Assembly: GCF_000720135.1 (NCBI RefSeq)
Contig: NZ_JOIU01000010.1
Location: 1 to 64,000 of the forward strand
Reading direction: 5' to 3'
DNA: 64,000 nucleotides
Source: Streptomyces sp. NRRL S-1022
GTDB taxonomy: Bacteria > Actinomycetota > Actinomycetes > Streptomycetales > Streptomycetaceae
This document shows, piece by piece, positions 28,194-37,040 of the stretch. A program made the position numbers and the translations under genes. The notes below the pieces were generated by a model, which had not been told where the DNA came from, ran no database searches, and worked only from the letters and a program-made list of their open reading frames with translations. Numbering within the stretch: the stretch's first letter is position 1; each line of letters starts with the position of its first letter.

Positions 28194-29138
28194 TCAGCCC
28201 ACGAAGCGGCCGTAGGCCCTGAGGGTGCGCAGGGCCTCGATCGTCACCAGTGGGCGGGCCTCCAGCGCCGGGGCAGGGGCCCACCGGTGCCAGCGGACGG
28301 GCCAGCCGCCGTCGTCCTGCTGTTCGGCGGCCAGGTGGTCCAGTGAGCGCGTCATCTCGTCGTCCGTGAACCACGTGCGCGCGAGCGAGTCGGGGCTGCG
28401 GGCGAAGTCGTGCGGGAAGTGGTGCTCGCCCGGGGCGTAGCCGGGGGCGACCGGGAACGCGTCGAGACGGCCTGGGTCCAGCGCGGCGAGCCGCTGCTCG
28501 CGCACCAGGCGGCCCAGCCGGTCGGCGGCGGCCTCCGCGCGCGGGCGGTCGGGGGCGGACTCCAGGAAGGTGACGGCGGCCTGCACCTCGTAGGGGTGGG
28601 ACTTCTCCAGGGACTCCACCGCCTGCCAGCAGAAGTCGGTGGCCCGGAACAGCCAGGCGTGCCACACCTCGTTGCGGTGCAGCAGCCCGACCACCGGCCC
28701 GGTGGCCAGCAGCTCGCTGGGAGGGTCGTCGACGACCGGGACGAACGGCGCCGTCGGATACCCGCGCTGGCTCGGGTGGATCGCCGGCAGGGCGCCGTCC
28801 GGGGTGGAGACGGAGGTCAGGTAGCGGCACACCCGCTCCACGCGCTGCCCGCCGCAGCGCCCTACGGCGTCCAGCACGCGCAGGGCGTGCGCGGTGTGCA
28901 GGGGCTGGCTGACCGGTCCGCGCAGATCGGGCTCCAGCGCGTGCCCGTACCCGCCGTCGTCGTTGCGGTAGGCGTCCAGTGCCGCTTCCACCGCCTCGGG
29001 GCTGCCGTGCAGGAAGTGGTACGCGAAGAGATGCTGCTCCAGCACGCGCGCGGTGAGCCACACGAACTGTTCGGCGCGGAAGAGCGGGGAACGCGCCGGG
29101 GGCGTGGAGGGGAGTGGGGGAGCTCCGGTTTCGGCCAT
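28194..29138 (-). CDS. Prenyltransferase/squalene-cyclase-like alpha-toroid protein of unknown function
   Basis: The 314-aa protein has repeated toroid-type motifs (RNDDGGYGHALEPDL, TPDGALPAIHPSQRGYP, QQDDGGWPVRWHRWAP), as in squalene-hopene cyclase or prenyltransferase beta folds. It lacks the cyclase DXDD box that I would expect, so a cyclase activity cannot be claimed. It is probably soluble. It stands alone between azlD (convergent) and the DUF3046 gene (divergent). Confidence 0.75.
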   Translation of the reverse strand: MAETGAPPLPSTPPARSPLFRAEQFVWLTARVLEQHLFAYHFLHGSPEAVEAALDAYRNDDGGYGHALEPDLRGPVSQPLHTAHALRVLDAVGRCGGQRVERVCRYLTSVSTPDGALPAIHPSQRGYPTAPFVPVVDDPPSELLATGPVVGLLHRNEVWHAWLFRATDFCWQAVESLEKSHPYEVQAAVTFLESAPDRPRAEAAADRLGRLVREQRLAALDPGRLDAFPVAPGYAPGEHHFPHDFARSPDSLARTWFTDDEMTRSLDHLAAEQQDDGGWPVRWHRWAPAPALEARPLVTIEALRTLRAYGRFVG

Positions 29139-29218
29139 GCGTCAGACCGTAGGGCGGAAAGCGGTCTCGGCAGGTGCTCCCGGGCGGGGCCCACCCCCAG
29201 GGGCGGGATACTGGAGTC

Positions 29219-29413
29219 ATGCGGTTGACGGTCTTCTGGCAGCGGATGGCGGAACACTTCGGTCCGGGGTACGCCGACACCTTCGCGCGCGATCACGTCA
29301 TGTCGGAGCTGGGCGGACGCACGGTGAACGAGGCGCTGGACGCCGGCTGGGCGGCCAAGGACGTGTGGCGCGTGGTCTGCGCGGTCATGCACGTGCCGGG
29401 CGAGAAGCGCTGA
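29219..29413 (+). CDS. DUF3046 family small protein
   Basis: The 64-aa protein (MRLTVFWQRMAEHFGP, SELGGRTVNEALDAG, VWRVVCAVMHVP) is a full-length DUF3046 member. The family is restricted to actinobacteria and is typically found near recA-recX, as here. No function is established. The start ATG has GGAG 6 nt upstream (29213-29216 region). Confidence 0.88.
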   Translation: MRLTVFWQRMAEHFGPGYADTFARDHVMSELGGRTVNEALDAGWAAKDVWRVVCAVMHVPGEKR

Positions 29414-29527
29414 CCGGATGGGCGTTCTGTCCCGTTTGCCGGAAAAGAACTCGACGGTACGGTACTGATCTGTCACGAAGATCGCCGGTGGGGTCCCGTT
29501 GTCGGCGGCGTGGGCGAGACTGGGCGC

Positions 29528-30802
29528 GTGGCACCGACTGACGAGGACCCCCTGGCACCCACCGCCGAGGACGGCGAGCCGTCCCCCCGGCAGGAGACAC
29601 CGGCCGCGGCGCCCCCGCCCGGCCGGCCCCCGGCCTCCGGAGCCGTCGCTCCGGACGGCCGGATGCCGCGCTGGCTGCCGCGCGCCATGGTGCTGGCGCT
29701 CGCGCTGATCGCCGCGTTCCAGCTCGGCAGCTGGGCCTTCCACCAGCTGACCGGACTCCTGATCAACATGTTGATCGCGTTCTTCCTGGCCCTGGCGGTC
29801 GAGCCCGCGGTGAGCCGGATGTCGGCCCGGGGCATGCGCAGGGGCCTCGCCACCTTCCTGGTCTTCCTCGGCCTGACCGTCGCCGCCGCCGGGTTCGTCA
29901 CGCTGCTCGGGTCGATGCTGGCCGGCCAGATCATCAAGATGGTCGAGGGTTTCCCGGACTACCTCGACTCGCTCATCAACTGGATCAACCACACCTTCCA
30001 CACGGAGCTCAGACGGGTCGACATCCAGGAGGGCCTGCTCCACTCCGACTGGCTGCGCAAGTACGTGCAGAACAGCGCGACCGGTGTCCTCGACGTGTCC
30101 GCCCAGGTGCTCGGCGGGCTCTTCCAGCTGCTCACGATCGCGCTGTTCTCGTTCTACTTCGCCGCCGACGGCCCCCGGCTGCGCCGCGCCCTGTGCTCCG
30201 TGCTGCCGCCCGCGCGCCAGGCCGAGGTGCTGCGCGCCTGGGAGATAGCCGTCGACAAGACGGGCGGCTACCTGTACTCGCGCGGCCTCATGGCGCTCAT
30301 CTCCGGGATCGCGCACTACATCCTGCTCCAGGCCCTCGGTGTGCCGTACGCGCCGGTGCTCGGCGTCTGGGTGGGCCTGGTCTCGCAGTTCATCCCCACC
30401 ATCGGCACGTACCTGGCGGGCGCGCTGCCGATGCTGATCGCGTTCACCGTGAACCCCTGGTACGCGGTGTGGGTGCTGGTCTTCGTCGTGATCTACCAGC
30501 AGTTCGAGAACTACATGCTCCAGCCCAAGCTGACCGCCAAGACGGTCGACATCCACCCGGCGGTCGCCTTCGGCTCGGTCGTCGCGGGCACCGCGCTGCT
30601 GGGCGCGGTCGGCGCGCTGATCGCCATCCCGGCGGTGGCGACGCTGCAGGCGTTCCTCGGCGCGTACGTGAAGAGGTACGCGGTCACGGACGACCCCCGG
30701 GTGCACGGGCACCGCGGCCGGGGGGCGGGCCGTCCCGGGATGTCCACGCGGGCGCGGCGCCTCTGGGGCGGTCGCCGCCCTGGCACGCAGCGGCGGCCGT
30801 AG
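29528..30802 (+). CDS. AI-2E family transporter (PerM/YdiK type permease)
   Basis: The 424-aa membrane protein has about eight predicted helices from residue 50 to 385. Family blocks include NMLIAFFLALAVEPAVSRM, VGLVSQFIPTIGTYLAGALP, YQQFENYMLQPKL and IPAVATLQAFLG. The N terminus (1-45) is Pro/Ala-rich and the C terminus is Arg-rich; both are likely cytoplasmic. The family name comes from TqsA; transport of AI-2 is not implied in Streptomyces, and related proteins include Na+/H+ antiporters. GTG 29528 or GTG 29510 may be the start. It lies 228 bp upstream of recA. Confidence 0.85.
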   Translation: MAPTDEDPLAPTAEDGEPSPRQETPAAAPPPGRPPASGAVAPDGRMPRWLPRAMVLALALIAAFQLGSWAFHQLTGLLINMLIAFFLALAVEPAVSRMSARGMRRGLATFLVFLGLTVAAAGFVTLLGSMLAGQIIKMVEGFPDYLDSLINWINHTFHTELRRVDIQEGLLHSDWLRKYVQNSATGVLDVSAQVLGGLFQLLTIALFSFYFAADGPRLRRALCSVLPPARQAEVLRAWEIAVDKTGGYLYSRGLMALISGIAHYILLQALGVPYAPVLGVWVGLVSQFIPTIGTYLAGALPMLIAFTVNPWYAVWVLVFVVIYQQFENYMLQPKLTAKTVDIHPAVAFGSVVAGTALLGAVGALIAIPAVATLQAFLGAYVKRYAVTDDPRVHGHRGRGAGRPGMSTRARRLWGGRRPGTQRRP

Positions 30803-30839
30803 GTCCGGGGAAGCCCCGGCCGTGTGCCGCGTGGTGCGC

Positions 30840-30869
30840 TTGACACAAAAATCGAACATCCATTCTTAT
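30840..30869 (+). promoter_or_regulatory. LexA-controlled recA promoter with SOS box
   Basis: TTGACA (30840-30845) and TCTTAT (30864-30869) are 18 bp apart. Within and across the spacer, 30852-30867 reads TCGAAC, ATCC, ATTCTT, a near match to the actinobacterial LexA box (TCGAAC-N4-GTTCGA, right half imperfect). LexA bound here would block the promoter. The transcript has about a 155-nt leader before recA. Confidence 0.7.
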
Positions 30870-30964
30870 GGAAGCCCAGGCGAGGCTTCCGGGTGGGGTC
30901 TTTGTCGCGATTCGCGGGGATATGCCCCTCGGTTATCCACAGGCTGGACCTGCGTCGGGGCGCA

Positions 30965-30987
30965 TTGTCAGTGGCAGGCGTTAGCGT
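30965..30987 (+). promoter_or_regulatory. RecA-NDp promoter of recA (LexA-independent)
   Basis: TTGTCAGTG (30965-30973), 8 nt, TAGCGT (30982-30987). This is a full match to the mycobacterial RecA-NDp element recognised with PafBC. The start codon is 43 bp downstream, so both transcripts share the recA ribosome-binding site. Confidence 0.8.
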
Positions 30988-31030
30988 CTTTGACGTGAAG
31001 CGATCGACTCAAGCAAACCGGGTGGAACCC

Positions 31031-32155
31031 ATGGCAGGAACCGACCGCGAGAAGGCGCTCGACGCCGCGCTCGCACAGATTGAACGGCAATTCGGCAAGG
31101 GCGCGGTCATGCGCATGGGCGAGCGGTCGAGGGAGCCCATCGAGGTCATCCCGACCGGATCGACCGCGCTGGACGTCGCCCTCGGCGTCGGTGGCCTGCC
31201 GCGCGGCCGTGTCGTGGAGATCTACGGACCGGAGTCCTCCGGTAAGACCACGCTGACCCTGCACGCCGTGGCCAACGCCCAGAAGGCCGGCGGCCAGGTC
31301 GCCTTCGTGGACGCCGAGCACGCCCTCGACCCCGAGTACGCGCGCAAGCTCGGTGTCGACATCGACAACCTGATCCTCTCCCAGCCCGACAACGGCGAGC
31401 AGGCCCTGGAGATCGTGGACATGCTGGTCCGCTCCGGTGCCCTCGACCTGATCGTCATCGACTCCGTCGCCGCGCTCGTCCCGCGAGCGGAGATCGAGGG
31501 CGAGATGGGCGACAGCCACGTCGGTCTGCAGGCCCGCCTGATGAGCCAGGCACTGCGGAAGATCACCAGCGCCCTCAACCAGTCCAAGACCACCGCGATC
31601 TTCATCAACCAGCTCCGCGAGAAGATCGGCGTGATGTTCGGCTCCCCGGAGACCACGACCGGTGGCCGGGCGCTGAAGTTCTACGCTTCGGTGCGCATCG
31701 ACATCCGCCGCATCGAGACCCTGAAGGACGGCACGGAGGCGGTCGGCAACCGCACCCGCTGCAAGGTCGTCAAGAACAAGGTCGCGCCGCCCTTCAAGCA
31801 GGCCGAGTTCGACATCCTCTACGGGCAGGGCATCAGCCGCGAGGGCGGCCTGATCGACATGGGCGTGGAGCACGGCTTCGTCCGCAAGGCCGGCGCCTGG
31901 TACACGTACGAGGGCGACCAGCTCGGGCAGGGCAAGGAGAACGCGCGCAACTTCCTGAAGGACAACCCCGACCTGGCCAACGAGATCGAGAGGAAGATCA
32001 AGGAGAAGCTGGGCGTGGGAGTCCGGCCGGAGGAGCCCGCCACCGAGCCGGGCACCGACGCCGCGGTCACCCCTGCGGCCGACGACGCCAAGACGGTGCC
32101 CGCCCCGGCAGCCGCCAAGGCCGTCAAGCCCAAGGCCGCCGCTGCCAAGAGCTGA
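31031..32155 (+). CDS. recA: Recombinase RecA
   Basis: The 374-aa recombinase matches the usual Streptomyces length. Walker A is GPESSGKT (residues 66-73). Other marks are [34 protein letters not shown] (Walker B and L1, split at VAALVP), [20 protein letters not shown] (L2) and the [18 protein letters not shown] block. The tail from about 335 is Ala/Lys/Pro-rich. ATG 31031 is chosen since it begins [14 protein letters not shown], conserved in Streptomyces; upstream in-frame codons precede the promoters. recX follows after 3 bp. Confidence 0.98.
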   Translation: MAGTDREKALDAALAQIERQFGKGAVMRMGERSREPIEVIPTGSTALDVALGVGGLPRGRVVEIYGPESSGKTTLTLHAVANAQKAGGQVAFVDAEHALDPEYARKLGVDIDNLILSQPDNGEQALEIVDMLVRSGALDLIVIDSVAALVPRAEIEGEMGDSHVGLQARLMSQALRKITSALNQSKTTAIFINQLREKIGVMFGSPETTTGGRALKFYASVRIDIRRIETLKDGTEAVGNRTRCKVVKNKVAPPFKQAEFDILYGQGISREGGLIDMGVEHGFVRKAGAWYTYEGDQLGQGKENARNFLKDNPDLANEIERKIKEKLGVGVRPEEPATEPGTDAAVTPAADDAKTVPAPAAAKAVKPKAAAAKS

Positions 32156-32158
32156 CCC

Positions 32159-33016
32159 GTGACACGACGAACCGACTGGGCCGAGTACGAGTACGCCACC
32201 CCCGGTGTCCCACGGGGGAGGGGCACCGGGGGCTACCCGGACTCCGCCCCGGACGGGCACGACGAACACCGGAACGACCGCCCCGGCGCGGCCCGCGGAA
32301 CCGACGGGTACGGGGATGACGGAGACGCGGGCGGTGAGCCGCACGGGAGCGGTTCGCCCGACGGCCGCGGCTCCGGGGGCGGCCGGGGCTCCGCGGGACC
32401 CGGCGGCGCGCGGGGCGGCCGGGGTCGTGGCCGGCGGCGGCGCGGGTTCGGGGACGCGCCCGGTGAGGACGAAGGCGCCCCTTCCTCGGCGAGGGACGAG
32501 CAGGGGGAGTCTTCAGGGGACCCGGCTGAGCGGGCCCGGGCGATCTGCCTGCGCCTGCTCACCGGGACCCCGCGCACCCGCAAACAGCTCGCGGACGCCC
32601 TGCGCAAGCGGGAGATCCCCGAGGACGTCGCCGACGAGGTGCTGGACCGGTTCGAAGAGGTCGGGCTCATCAACGACGGCGCCTTCGCGGACGCCTGGGT
32701 GGAGTCCCGGCACCACGGCCGGGGACTCGCCCGCCGTGCCCTCGCCCGGGAACTGCGCACCAAGGGAGTCGACTCGGCGCTGATCGAGGACGCCGTCGCC
32801 CAGCTCGACCCCGAGCAGGAGGAGGCGACCGCCCGTGAGCTCGTCGCCCGCAAGCTGCGCGCCACCCGCGGCCTCGACCGCGACAAGCGGCTCCGCCGGC
32901 TCGCCGGCATGCTCGCCCGCAAGGGCTACTCCGAGGGCATGGCCCTCCGCATCGTCCGCCAAGCTCTGGAGGAGGAGGGCGAGGACACGGAGTTCCTGGG
33001 GGACGGGGACTTCTGA
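32159..33016 (+). CDS. recX: RecX, regulator of RecA, with long disordered N terminus
   Basis: The 285-aa protein has the three-repeat RecX fold in residues about 120-275 (AICLRLLTGTPRTRKQLADAL, FEEVGLINDGAFADAWVESR, GLARRALARELRTKGV, KGYSEGMALRIVRQAL). RecX binds inside the RecA filament groove and limits its activity. The first 120 residues are Gly/Arg/Asp-rich, low complexity and absent from most RecX proteins (150-190 aa). The GTG start lies 3 bp after the recA stop, so the pair is co-transcribed and probably coupled. Confidence 0.94.
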   Translation: MTRRTDWAEYEYATPGVPRGRGTGGYPDSAPDGHDEHRNDRPGAARGTDGYGDDGDAGGEPHGSGSPDGRGSGGGRGSAGPGGARGGRGRGRRRRGFGDAPGEDEGAPSSARDEQGESSGDPAERARAICLRLLTGTPRTRKQLADALRKREIPEDVADEVLDRFEEVGLINDGAFADAWVESRHHGRGLARRALARELRTKGVDSALIEDAVAQLDPEQEEATARELVARKLRATRGLDRDKRLRRLAGMLARKGYSEGMALRIVRQALEEEGEDTEFLGDGDF

Positions 33017-33246
33017 CGGCGTCGTCCCACGCGTCTTTCCGGCACGGTCTGCCCGGGGCGCCCGGTGCGAACAGGGGCCTTGGTGGGGTTAACCCCCGTA
33101 GCGGGCGGGCGGGTTGGCCCCCTCCGTAAGACACCGGGTCACCGCAATGCTCTGCCACCCCCGCAGCGGGGAGTCTGTACACGCGCCCAGCGCACGCCCA
33201 GCGCACGACACAGCCGACGCGTACAACAGAAGAGAGCCCCGTCCCC
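33017..33246. other. recX-permease intergenic region
   Basis: No gene is supported in 230 bp. It contains short GC-rich dyads (GGGGTTAACCCCC near 33085) and a direct repeat CGCCCAGCGCA near 33184-33206. No ATPase gene or fragment for the downstream ABC permease is present. Confidence 0.4.
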
Positions 33247-35775
33247 ATGATGCTGCGTTACGCCCTGCAGACAGTCCGCGCCCGCAAAGCGGGTTTTCTC
33301 GGCGCGTTCCTCGCCCTGATGTGCGCGGCGGCTCTGATCACCGCGTGCGGCACCCTCCTCGACACCGGCCTGCGCGGCACCATCCGTACCGAGCGCTACG
33401 CCGCCGCCCCCGTCGTGGTCTCCGCCGACCAGTACGTGCACCGGACCACCGTCAAGCACAAGAAGGGCAAGACCAAGGTCAAGCACAAGGCGAAGCCCAT
33501 CGCCGAACGCGCCTGGCTCACGGGGAACCTGCGCGGCACACTCGCCCGCACCCCAGGCGTGGCCCGGGTGATCCCCGAGCTCACCTTCCTCGCCCAGCCG
33601 ATGACCCCGGCCGGCACCGGCGGCCGTACCGCCTACGGGCACGCCTGGGACTCCGCCGCGCTCACCCCGTACCGACTGACCGCGGGCCGGGCCCCCACCG
33701 CCGCGGACGACCTCGTGATCGACGGTGACTTCGCCGCGCGGGCCCGGCTGCGGCCCGGCGACCGGCTCACCGTGCAGTCCACGCAGGCCCCGCGCGGCTA
33801 CCGGATCACCGGTATCGCCACCCCCGTCACCGCCGTACGCCACCAGACGTCCCTGTTCTTCTCCGCCGCCGAGGCCCGTCGGCTGGCCGGGCACCCCGGC
33901 GAGGTGACCGCGTTCGGTGTGCTGCCGGCCAAGGGGGCGGACCCCGAGCGGGTGCGCCGGGCGGTGGAGCAGGCACTGCACGGCACGACGGCGCAGGTCA
34001 GCAGCGGTGACGCCCGCGGGCCCGTCGAGTTCCTGGACGCGGCCGCCGCCCGTACCCGGCTGGTCAGCATGGGCGGCGCCATGGGCGGTACCTCGCTGCT
34101 GGTGGCGGTGCTCGTGGTCGTCGGCACCTTCGCGCTCACCGTCCAGCAGCGCCACCGCGAACTCGCCCTGCTCCGGGCCATCGCCGCCACCTCCGGGCAG
34201 ATCCGCAGGCTGCTCGGCCGGGAGGCACTGATCGTCGGCGCCGTGGCGGGCACCGCCGGTGCACTGCTCGGGCTTCCGCTGGGCGCCTGGCTGCACTCCC
34301 GGTTCGTCGCCCTGGGCGCCGTACCCGACACGCTGGAACGCACCGTCAGTGTCTTCCCGCCGCTGGCCGCTCTCGCCGTCACCCTGCTCGGCGCCTGGGC
34401 GGCGGCCCGGATCGCCTCGCGCAGGGTCGCCCGGATCCGCCCGGCCGAGGCTCTGACCGAAGCGAGGGCCGAGCGCACCCGGCCCGCCTGGGGCCGGATC
34501 GCCGCCGGGCTGCTGCTGCTCGCAGGCGGAGTCGTCCTCGTCGCCGTGCTCACCGTTCTGCGCACCGAGCCCGCCTCGACTCCCGTGACCTTCCTCGCCG
34601 TCATCGTCCTGTCCACCTCCGTCGCCCTGCTCGGTCCCCTCCTGGTCAAGGCCGCCGCGCTGCTGCTCGCCGGCCCGCTCCGGCTCACCGGCCACGGCGG
34701 CCGGCTCGCCACCGCCAACCTGCGCGGCAACGCCGCCCGCATGGCCTCCGTCGTCACCCCCCTCGCTCTGCTCGTCGGCATGACCTGCACCGTCCTGTTC
34801 GTCCAGGACACCCTCGGGAACGCCGCCCGTGCCCAGGCCCGCGAAGGCGTCCGGGCCGACTGGGTCGTCGCCGCCCAGGGACCGGGCGTCCCCGGCGAGG
34901 CCGCCGAACGGCTGCGCGCACGGCACGACACCGTCACCGAGGTGGTCCGCACGACCGTCCGCGTCGGCCTCGACAAGTACCCCGCACAGGGCGTCACCCC
35001 CGCCGGCCTCACCCGCACCTGGGACCCGCAGGTCACGGCCGGCTCCCTCGACCGGCTCGGCCCCCGCACCGTCGCCGTCAGTGAAGTGGCCGCCGACCAG
35101 CAGCACCTGAAGCCCGGAAGCACCCTGAAACTCACGCTCGGCGACGGCACGCCCACCACCCTCACCGTCGCCGCCGTCTACGCCCGGGGTCTCGGCTTCG
35201 GCGACCTCACCTTCGCCCACGACCTCGTGGCCCACCACGTCGACAACCCGCTCGCCTCCTCGGTCCTCGTCAGCACGACCCGTACACAGACAGAACTCGC
35301 GACTACGCTCCGTGAGTTCCCGGGACTGCGGATTCTTTCCCCGGCCGCCGCCGACGCCCTCCAGGCCGACCGGCAGCAGGCGAACGCCGAGGTCAACTAC
35401 CTCGCCATGGGACTCGTCCTGGCCTTCACCGCCATCGCGGTCGTCAACACGCTGGCCATGTCGGTCGCCGAGCGGATCCGGGAGTTCGCGCTGCTCCGGC
35501 TGGCCGGCGCGACCCGCCGTCAGGTGCTGCGCATGCTGCGCACCGAGGCGCTGTCCGTCCTGCTCCTCGCCACCTCGGTCGGCACCGGTATCGCGCTCGC
35601 CGTCCTCACCGCGTTCAGTGTCGGCATGACGGGCCGTGCCGCACCGGCGGTCACCCCGCTGCTCTACGTCGGCGTGGTCGCGGTTGCCGGGCTCCTGGCG
35701 CTGGTGGCCAGTGCCGTGCCCGGGCGCGTCGCCCTCCGGGTGCGCCCGGTGACGGTCGCCACGGCGAAGGAGTAG
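33247..35775 (+). CDS. FtsX/MacB-type ABC transporter permease (two-module, 842 aa)
   Basis: The protein has two FtsX-like permease modules. Each has one N-terminal helix (about 15-40 and about 495-520), a large extracellular domain, and three clustered helices (about 270-400 and about 700-830). A transmembrane pair lies at about 415-480. Motifs QQRHRELALLRAIAAT and AERIREFALLRLAGAT are the conserved FtsX coupling-helix regions. A Lys-rich run (about residues 73-90, KHKKGKTKVKHKAK) sits in the first extracellular domain. Such permeases usually pair with an adjacent ATPase; none is found within this window next to it. The substrate is unknown. ATG 33247 is directly followed by a second ATG. 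Confidence 0.88.
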   Translation: MMLRYALQTVRARKAGFLGAFLALMCAAALITACGTLLDTGLRGTIRTERYAAAPVVVSADQYVHRTTVKHKKGKTKVKHKAKPIAERAWLTGNLRGTLARTPGVARVIPELTFLAQPMTPAGTGGRTAYGHAWDSAALTPYRLTAGRAPTAADDLVIDGDFAARARLRPGDRLTVQSTQAPRGYRITGIATPVTAVRHQTSLFFSAAEARRLAGHPGEVTAFGVLPAKGADPERVRRAVEQALHGTTAQVSSGDARGPVEFLDAAAARTRLVSMGGAMGGTSLLVAVLVVVGTFALTVQQRHRELALLRAIAATSGQIRRLLGREALIVGAVAGTAGALLGLPLGAWLHSRFVALGAVPDTLERTVSVFPPLAALAVTLLGAWAAARIASRRVARIRPAEALTEARAERTRPAWGRIAAGLLLLAGGVVLVAVLTVLRTEPASTPVTFLAVIVLSTSVALLGPLLVKAAALLLAGPLRLTGHGGRLATANLRGNAARMASVVTPLALLVGMTCTVLFVQDTLGNAARAQAREGVRADWVVAAQGPGVPGEAAERLRARHDTVTEVVRTTVRVGLDKYPAQGVTPAGLTRTWDPQVTAGSLDRLGPRTVAVSEVAADQQHLKPGSTLKLTLGDGTPTTLTVAAVYARGLGFGDLTFAHDLVAHHVDNPLASSVLVSTTRTQTELATTLREFPGLRILSPAAADALQADRQQANAEVNYLAMGLVLAFTAIAVVNTLAMSVAERIREFALLRLAGATRRQVLRMLRTEALSVLLLATSVGTGIALAVLTAFSVGMTGRAAPAVTPLLYVGVVAVAGLLALVASAVPGRVALRVRPVTVATAKE

Positions 35776-35806
35776 CACCGGCGCCGTCGCCGGGCGGACC
35801 ACCGAC

Positions 35807-35847
35807 GCGGTGAACCCCGGGGCAGGGCCCGGGGGTTCACCGCTTTT
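35807..35847. terminator. Rho-independent terminator between the permease and rhodanese genes
   Basis: GCGGTGAACCCC (35807-35818) pairs perfectly with GGGGTTCACCGC (35832-35843) and is followed by TTTT. It lies between convergent genes. Confidence 0.85.
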
Positions 35848-35860
35848 CGCAGCCCAGGGC

Positions 35861-36334
35861 TCAGGCCGTCGCCGGCTCCACCGGCAGCCCCTGAGCCCGC
35901 CATGCCTGGAAGCCGCCCACCAGATCCGTGGCCCGGTGCAGGCCCAACTGGTGGAGGGAGGCGGCGGCAAGACTGGAGGCGTAGCCCTCGTTGCAGATCA
36001 CCACGACACGCAGGTCGTGCCGGGTGGCCTCGGGGAGGCGGTGGCTGCCCTGCGGGTCGAGGCGCCACTCCAGTTCGTTGCGCTCGACCACGACGGCGCC
36101 GGGGATGAGCCCGTCCCGCTCGCGCAGGGCCGCGTACCGGATGTCGACCAGCAACGCCTCACCGGACCGCGCCGCCTCGTGCGCCTGGAGTGCCTCGATG
36201 CGCTGGTAGCCCGCGCGTACCCGGTCCAGCAACTCGTCGATGCCGGGCGGCTGCTCACCGGGCGCGCTCACCGGCACACCGGTCCCACGGGTCACTCCGG
36301 CCGTCGCCGCCGACCGCTCGCTCGTGCCGCTCAC
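35861..36334 (-). CDS. Rhodanese-like sulfurtransferase
   Basis: The 157-aa single rhodanese domain has the active-site loop VVICNEGYASSLAA with Cys114, the family signatures LLVDIRYAALRERDGLIPGAV and DLVGGFQAWRAQGLPV. The first 30 residues are disordered. It overlaps the upstream cysteine dioxygenase gene by 4 bp (ATGA), so sulfane-sulfur handling is coupled to cysteine oxidation. The substrate (thiosulfate, persulfide) is not determined. Confidence 0.9.
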   Translation of the reverse strand: MSGTSERSAATAGVTRGTGVPVSAPGEQPPGIDELLDRVRAGYQRIEALQAHEAARSGEALLVDIRYAALRERDGLIPGAVVVERNELEWRLDPQGSHRLPEATRHDLRVVVICNEGYASSLAAASLHQLGLHRATDLVGGFQAWRAQGLPVEPATA

Positions 36335-36876
36335 TGCCAGTCCTCCGGGCGTTCGACCTGCTCCAGGCGCAGCACCTGGCCCGTGCGACTGTAACGGCGG
36401 ATCCGCGGCAGCGGCGGGTAGTAGGCGTGCACCGAGATCGCGTGTCGTTCGCGGGACTCGTTGAGCACCTCGTGCACATGGTGGTGGCCGAAGGCGCGGC
36501 CCTGCCCCTGGGACAGCCGGCGCACCCGGTCCACGCCCTCGGTCAGTTCCAGGGTCTTCCAGCCGTCGGTGGGCAGCCGGGCGGCTAGGGAGTACTCCGT
36601 GAGATCGCCGGAGGCGGTGAGGAAGGCGCCGACCGAGTCGGCGTGGTCGTGCCAGCCGGTACCGGTACCGGGCGGCCAGCCGATCAGCCAGGCCTCGCTG
36701 CCGCCGGGGCCCTTCAGCCGCACCCAGGTACGGCCCTCCGGGTCGAGCGGCAGGGAGGCGATCAGCTCGGCGTCCGCCGCAGTGCGCTGGACGAAGTCGA
36801 GGAGGTCCGCCTGGGTGGGCGCCGAAGCGGCGGCCGGGGACGCGGACGAGGCCAGGGAAGGGTAGGGGACAGACAC
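36331..36876 (-). CDS. Cysteine dioxygenase type I
   Basis: The 181-aa cupin enzyme oxidises L-cysteine to cysteine sulfinate with O2. Iron ligands are His76 and His78 in GWHDHADSVGAF, and a third from the HHHVHEVLN cluster (131-135). HAISVHAYYPPL is the conserved end of the cupin barrel. The GTG at 36876 is chosen because AGGA lies 8 nt upstream; GTG 36882 would place it only 2 nt away. It is translationally coupled to the rhodanese gene. The 5' leader carries a cysteine-ending mini-ORF and a hairpin, so expression is probably tied to cysteine supply. Confidence 0.9.
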   Translation of the reverse strand: MSVPYPSLASSASPAAASAPTQADLLDFVQRTAADAELIASLPLDPEGRTWVRLKGPGGSEAWLIGWPPGTGTGWHDHADSVGAFLTASGDLTEYSLAARLPTDGWKTLELTEGVDRVRRLSQGQGRAFGHHHVHEVLNESRERHAISVHAYYPPLPRIRRYSRTGQVLRLEQVERPEDWQ

Positions 36877-36906
36877 GTGCACCGTCCTGAAATGCGTTCG
36901 CGGGAA

Positions 36907-36926
36907 CGGGCGCACGACGGCGCCCG
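36907..36926 (-). promoter_or_regulatory. Leader hairpin between the cysteine mini-ORF and the dioxygenase gene
   Basis: On the minus strand CGGGCGC (36926-36920) pairs with GCGCCCG (36913-36907) around a 6-nt loop. It lies 20 nt after the mini-ORF stop and 31 nt before the dioxygenase GTG. There is no T tract, so it would act on translation or with Rho rather than as a classical terminator. Confidence 0.5.
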
Positions 36927-36946
36927 GAAAGGAAGAGGAGGCGAAT

Positions 36947-36994
36947 TCAGCAGGACGGGCGACACACGCAGCCCGCGTAGCGGACGAGGTCCAT
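36947..36994 (-). CDS. Leader peptide MDLVRYAGCVCRPSC, candidate cysteine sensor
   Basis: A 15-codon ORF lies in the leader of the cysteine dioxygenase operon. It starts ATG 36994 with GGAGG (37005-37001) 6 nt upstream, the best ribosome-binding site in the region. Three of its last seven codons are TGC or TGT and the final codon before the TGA stop is Cys. Its stop is 70 nt before the dioxygenase start. Cysteine-rich leader ORFs act as cysteine-responsive attenuators in mycobacteria; the role here is inferred from that precedent and the position. It is too short for standard gene calling. Confidence 0.65.
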   Translation of the reverse strand: MDLVRYAGCVCRPSC

Positions 36995-37040
36995 ATGGAC
37001 CCTCCGCCACAGGCGCACACAGGTGTCGGTCACGATCCGG

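Noticed and set aside
28194..29138. Squalene-hopene or terpene cyclase annotation
   Set aside because: Toroid repeats are present but the protein is half the size of such cyclases and I see no DXDD catalytic motif.
30824..31030. In-frame upstream extension of recA
   Set aside because: It runs through both predicted promoters and the LexA box; ATG 31031 gives the normal 374-aa protein.
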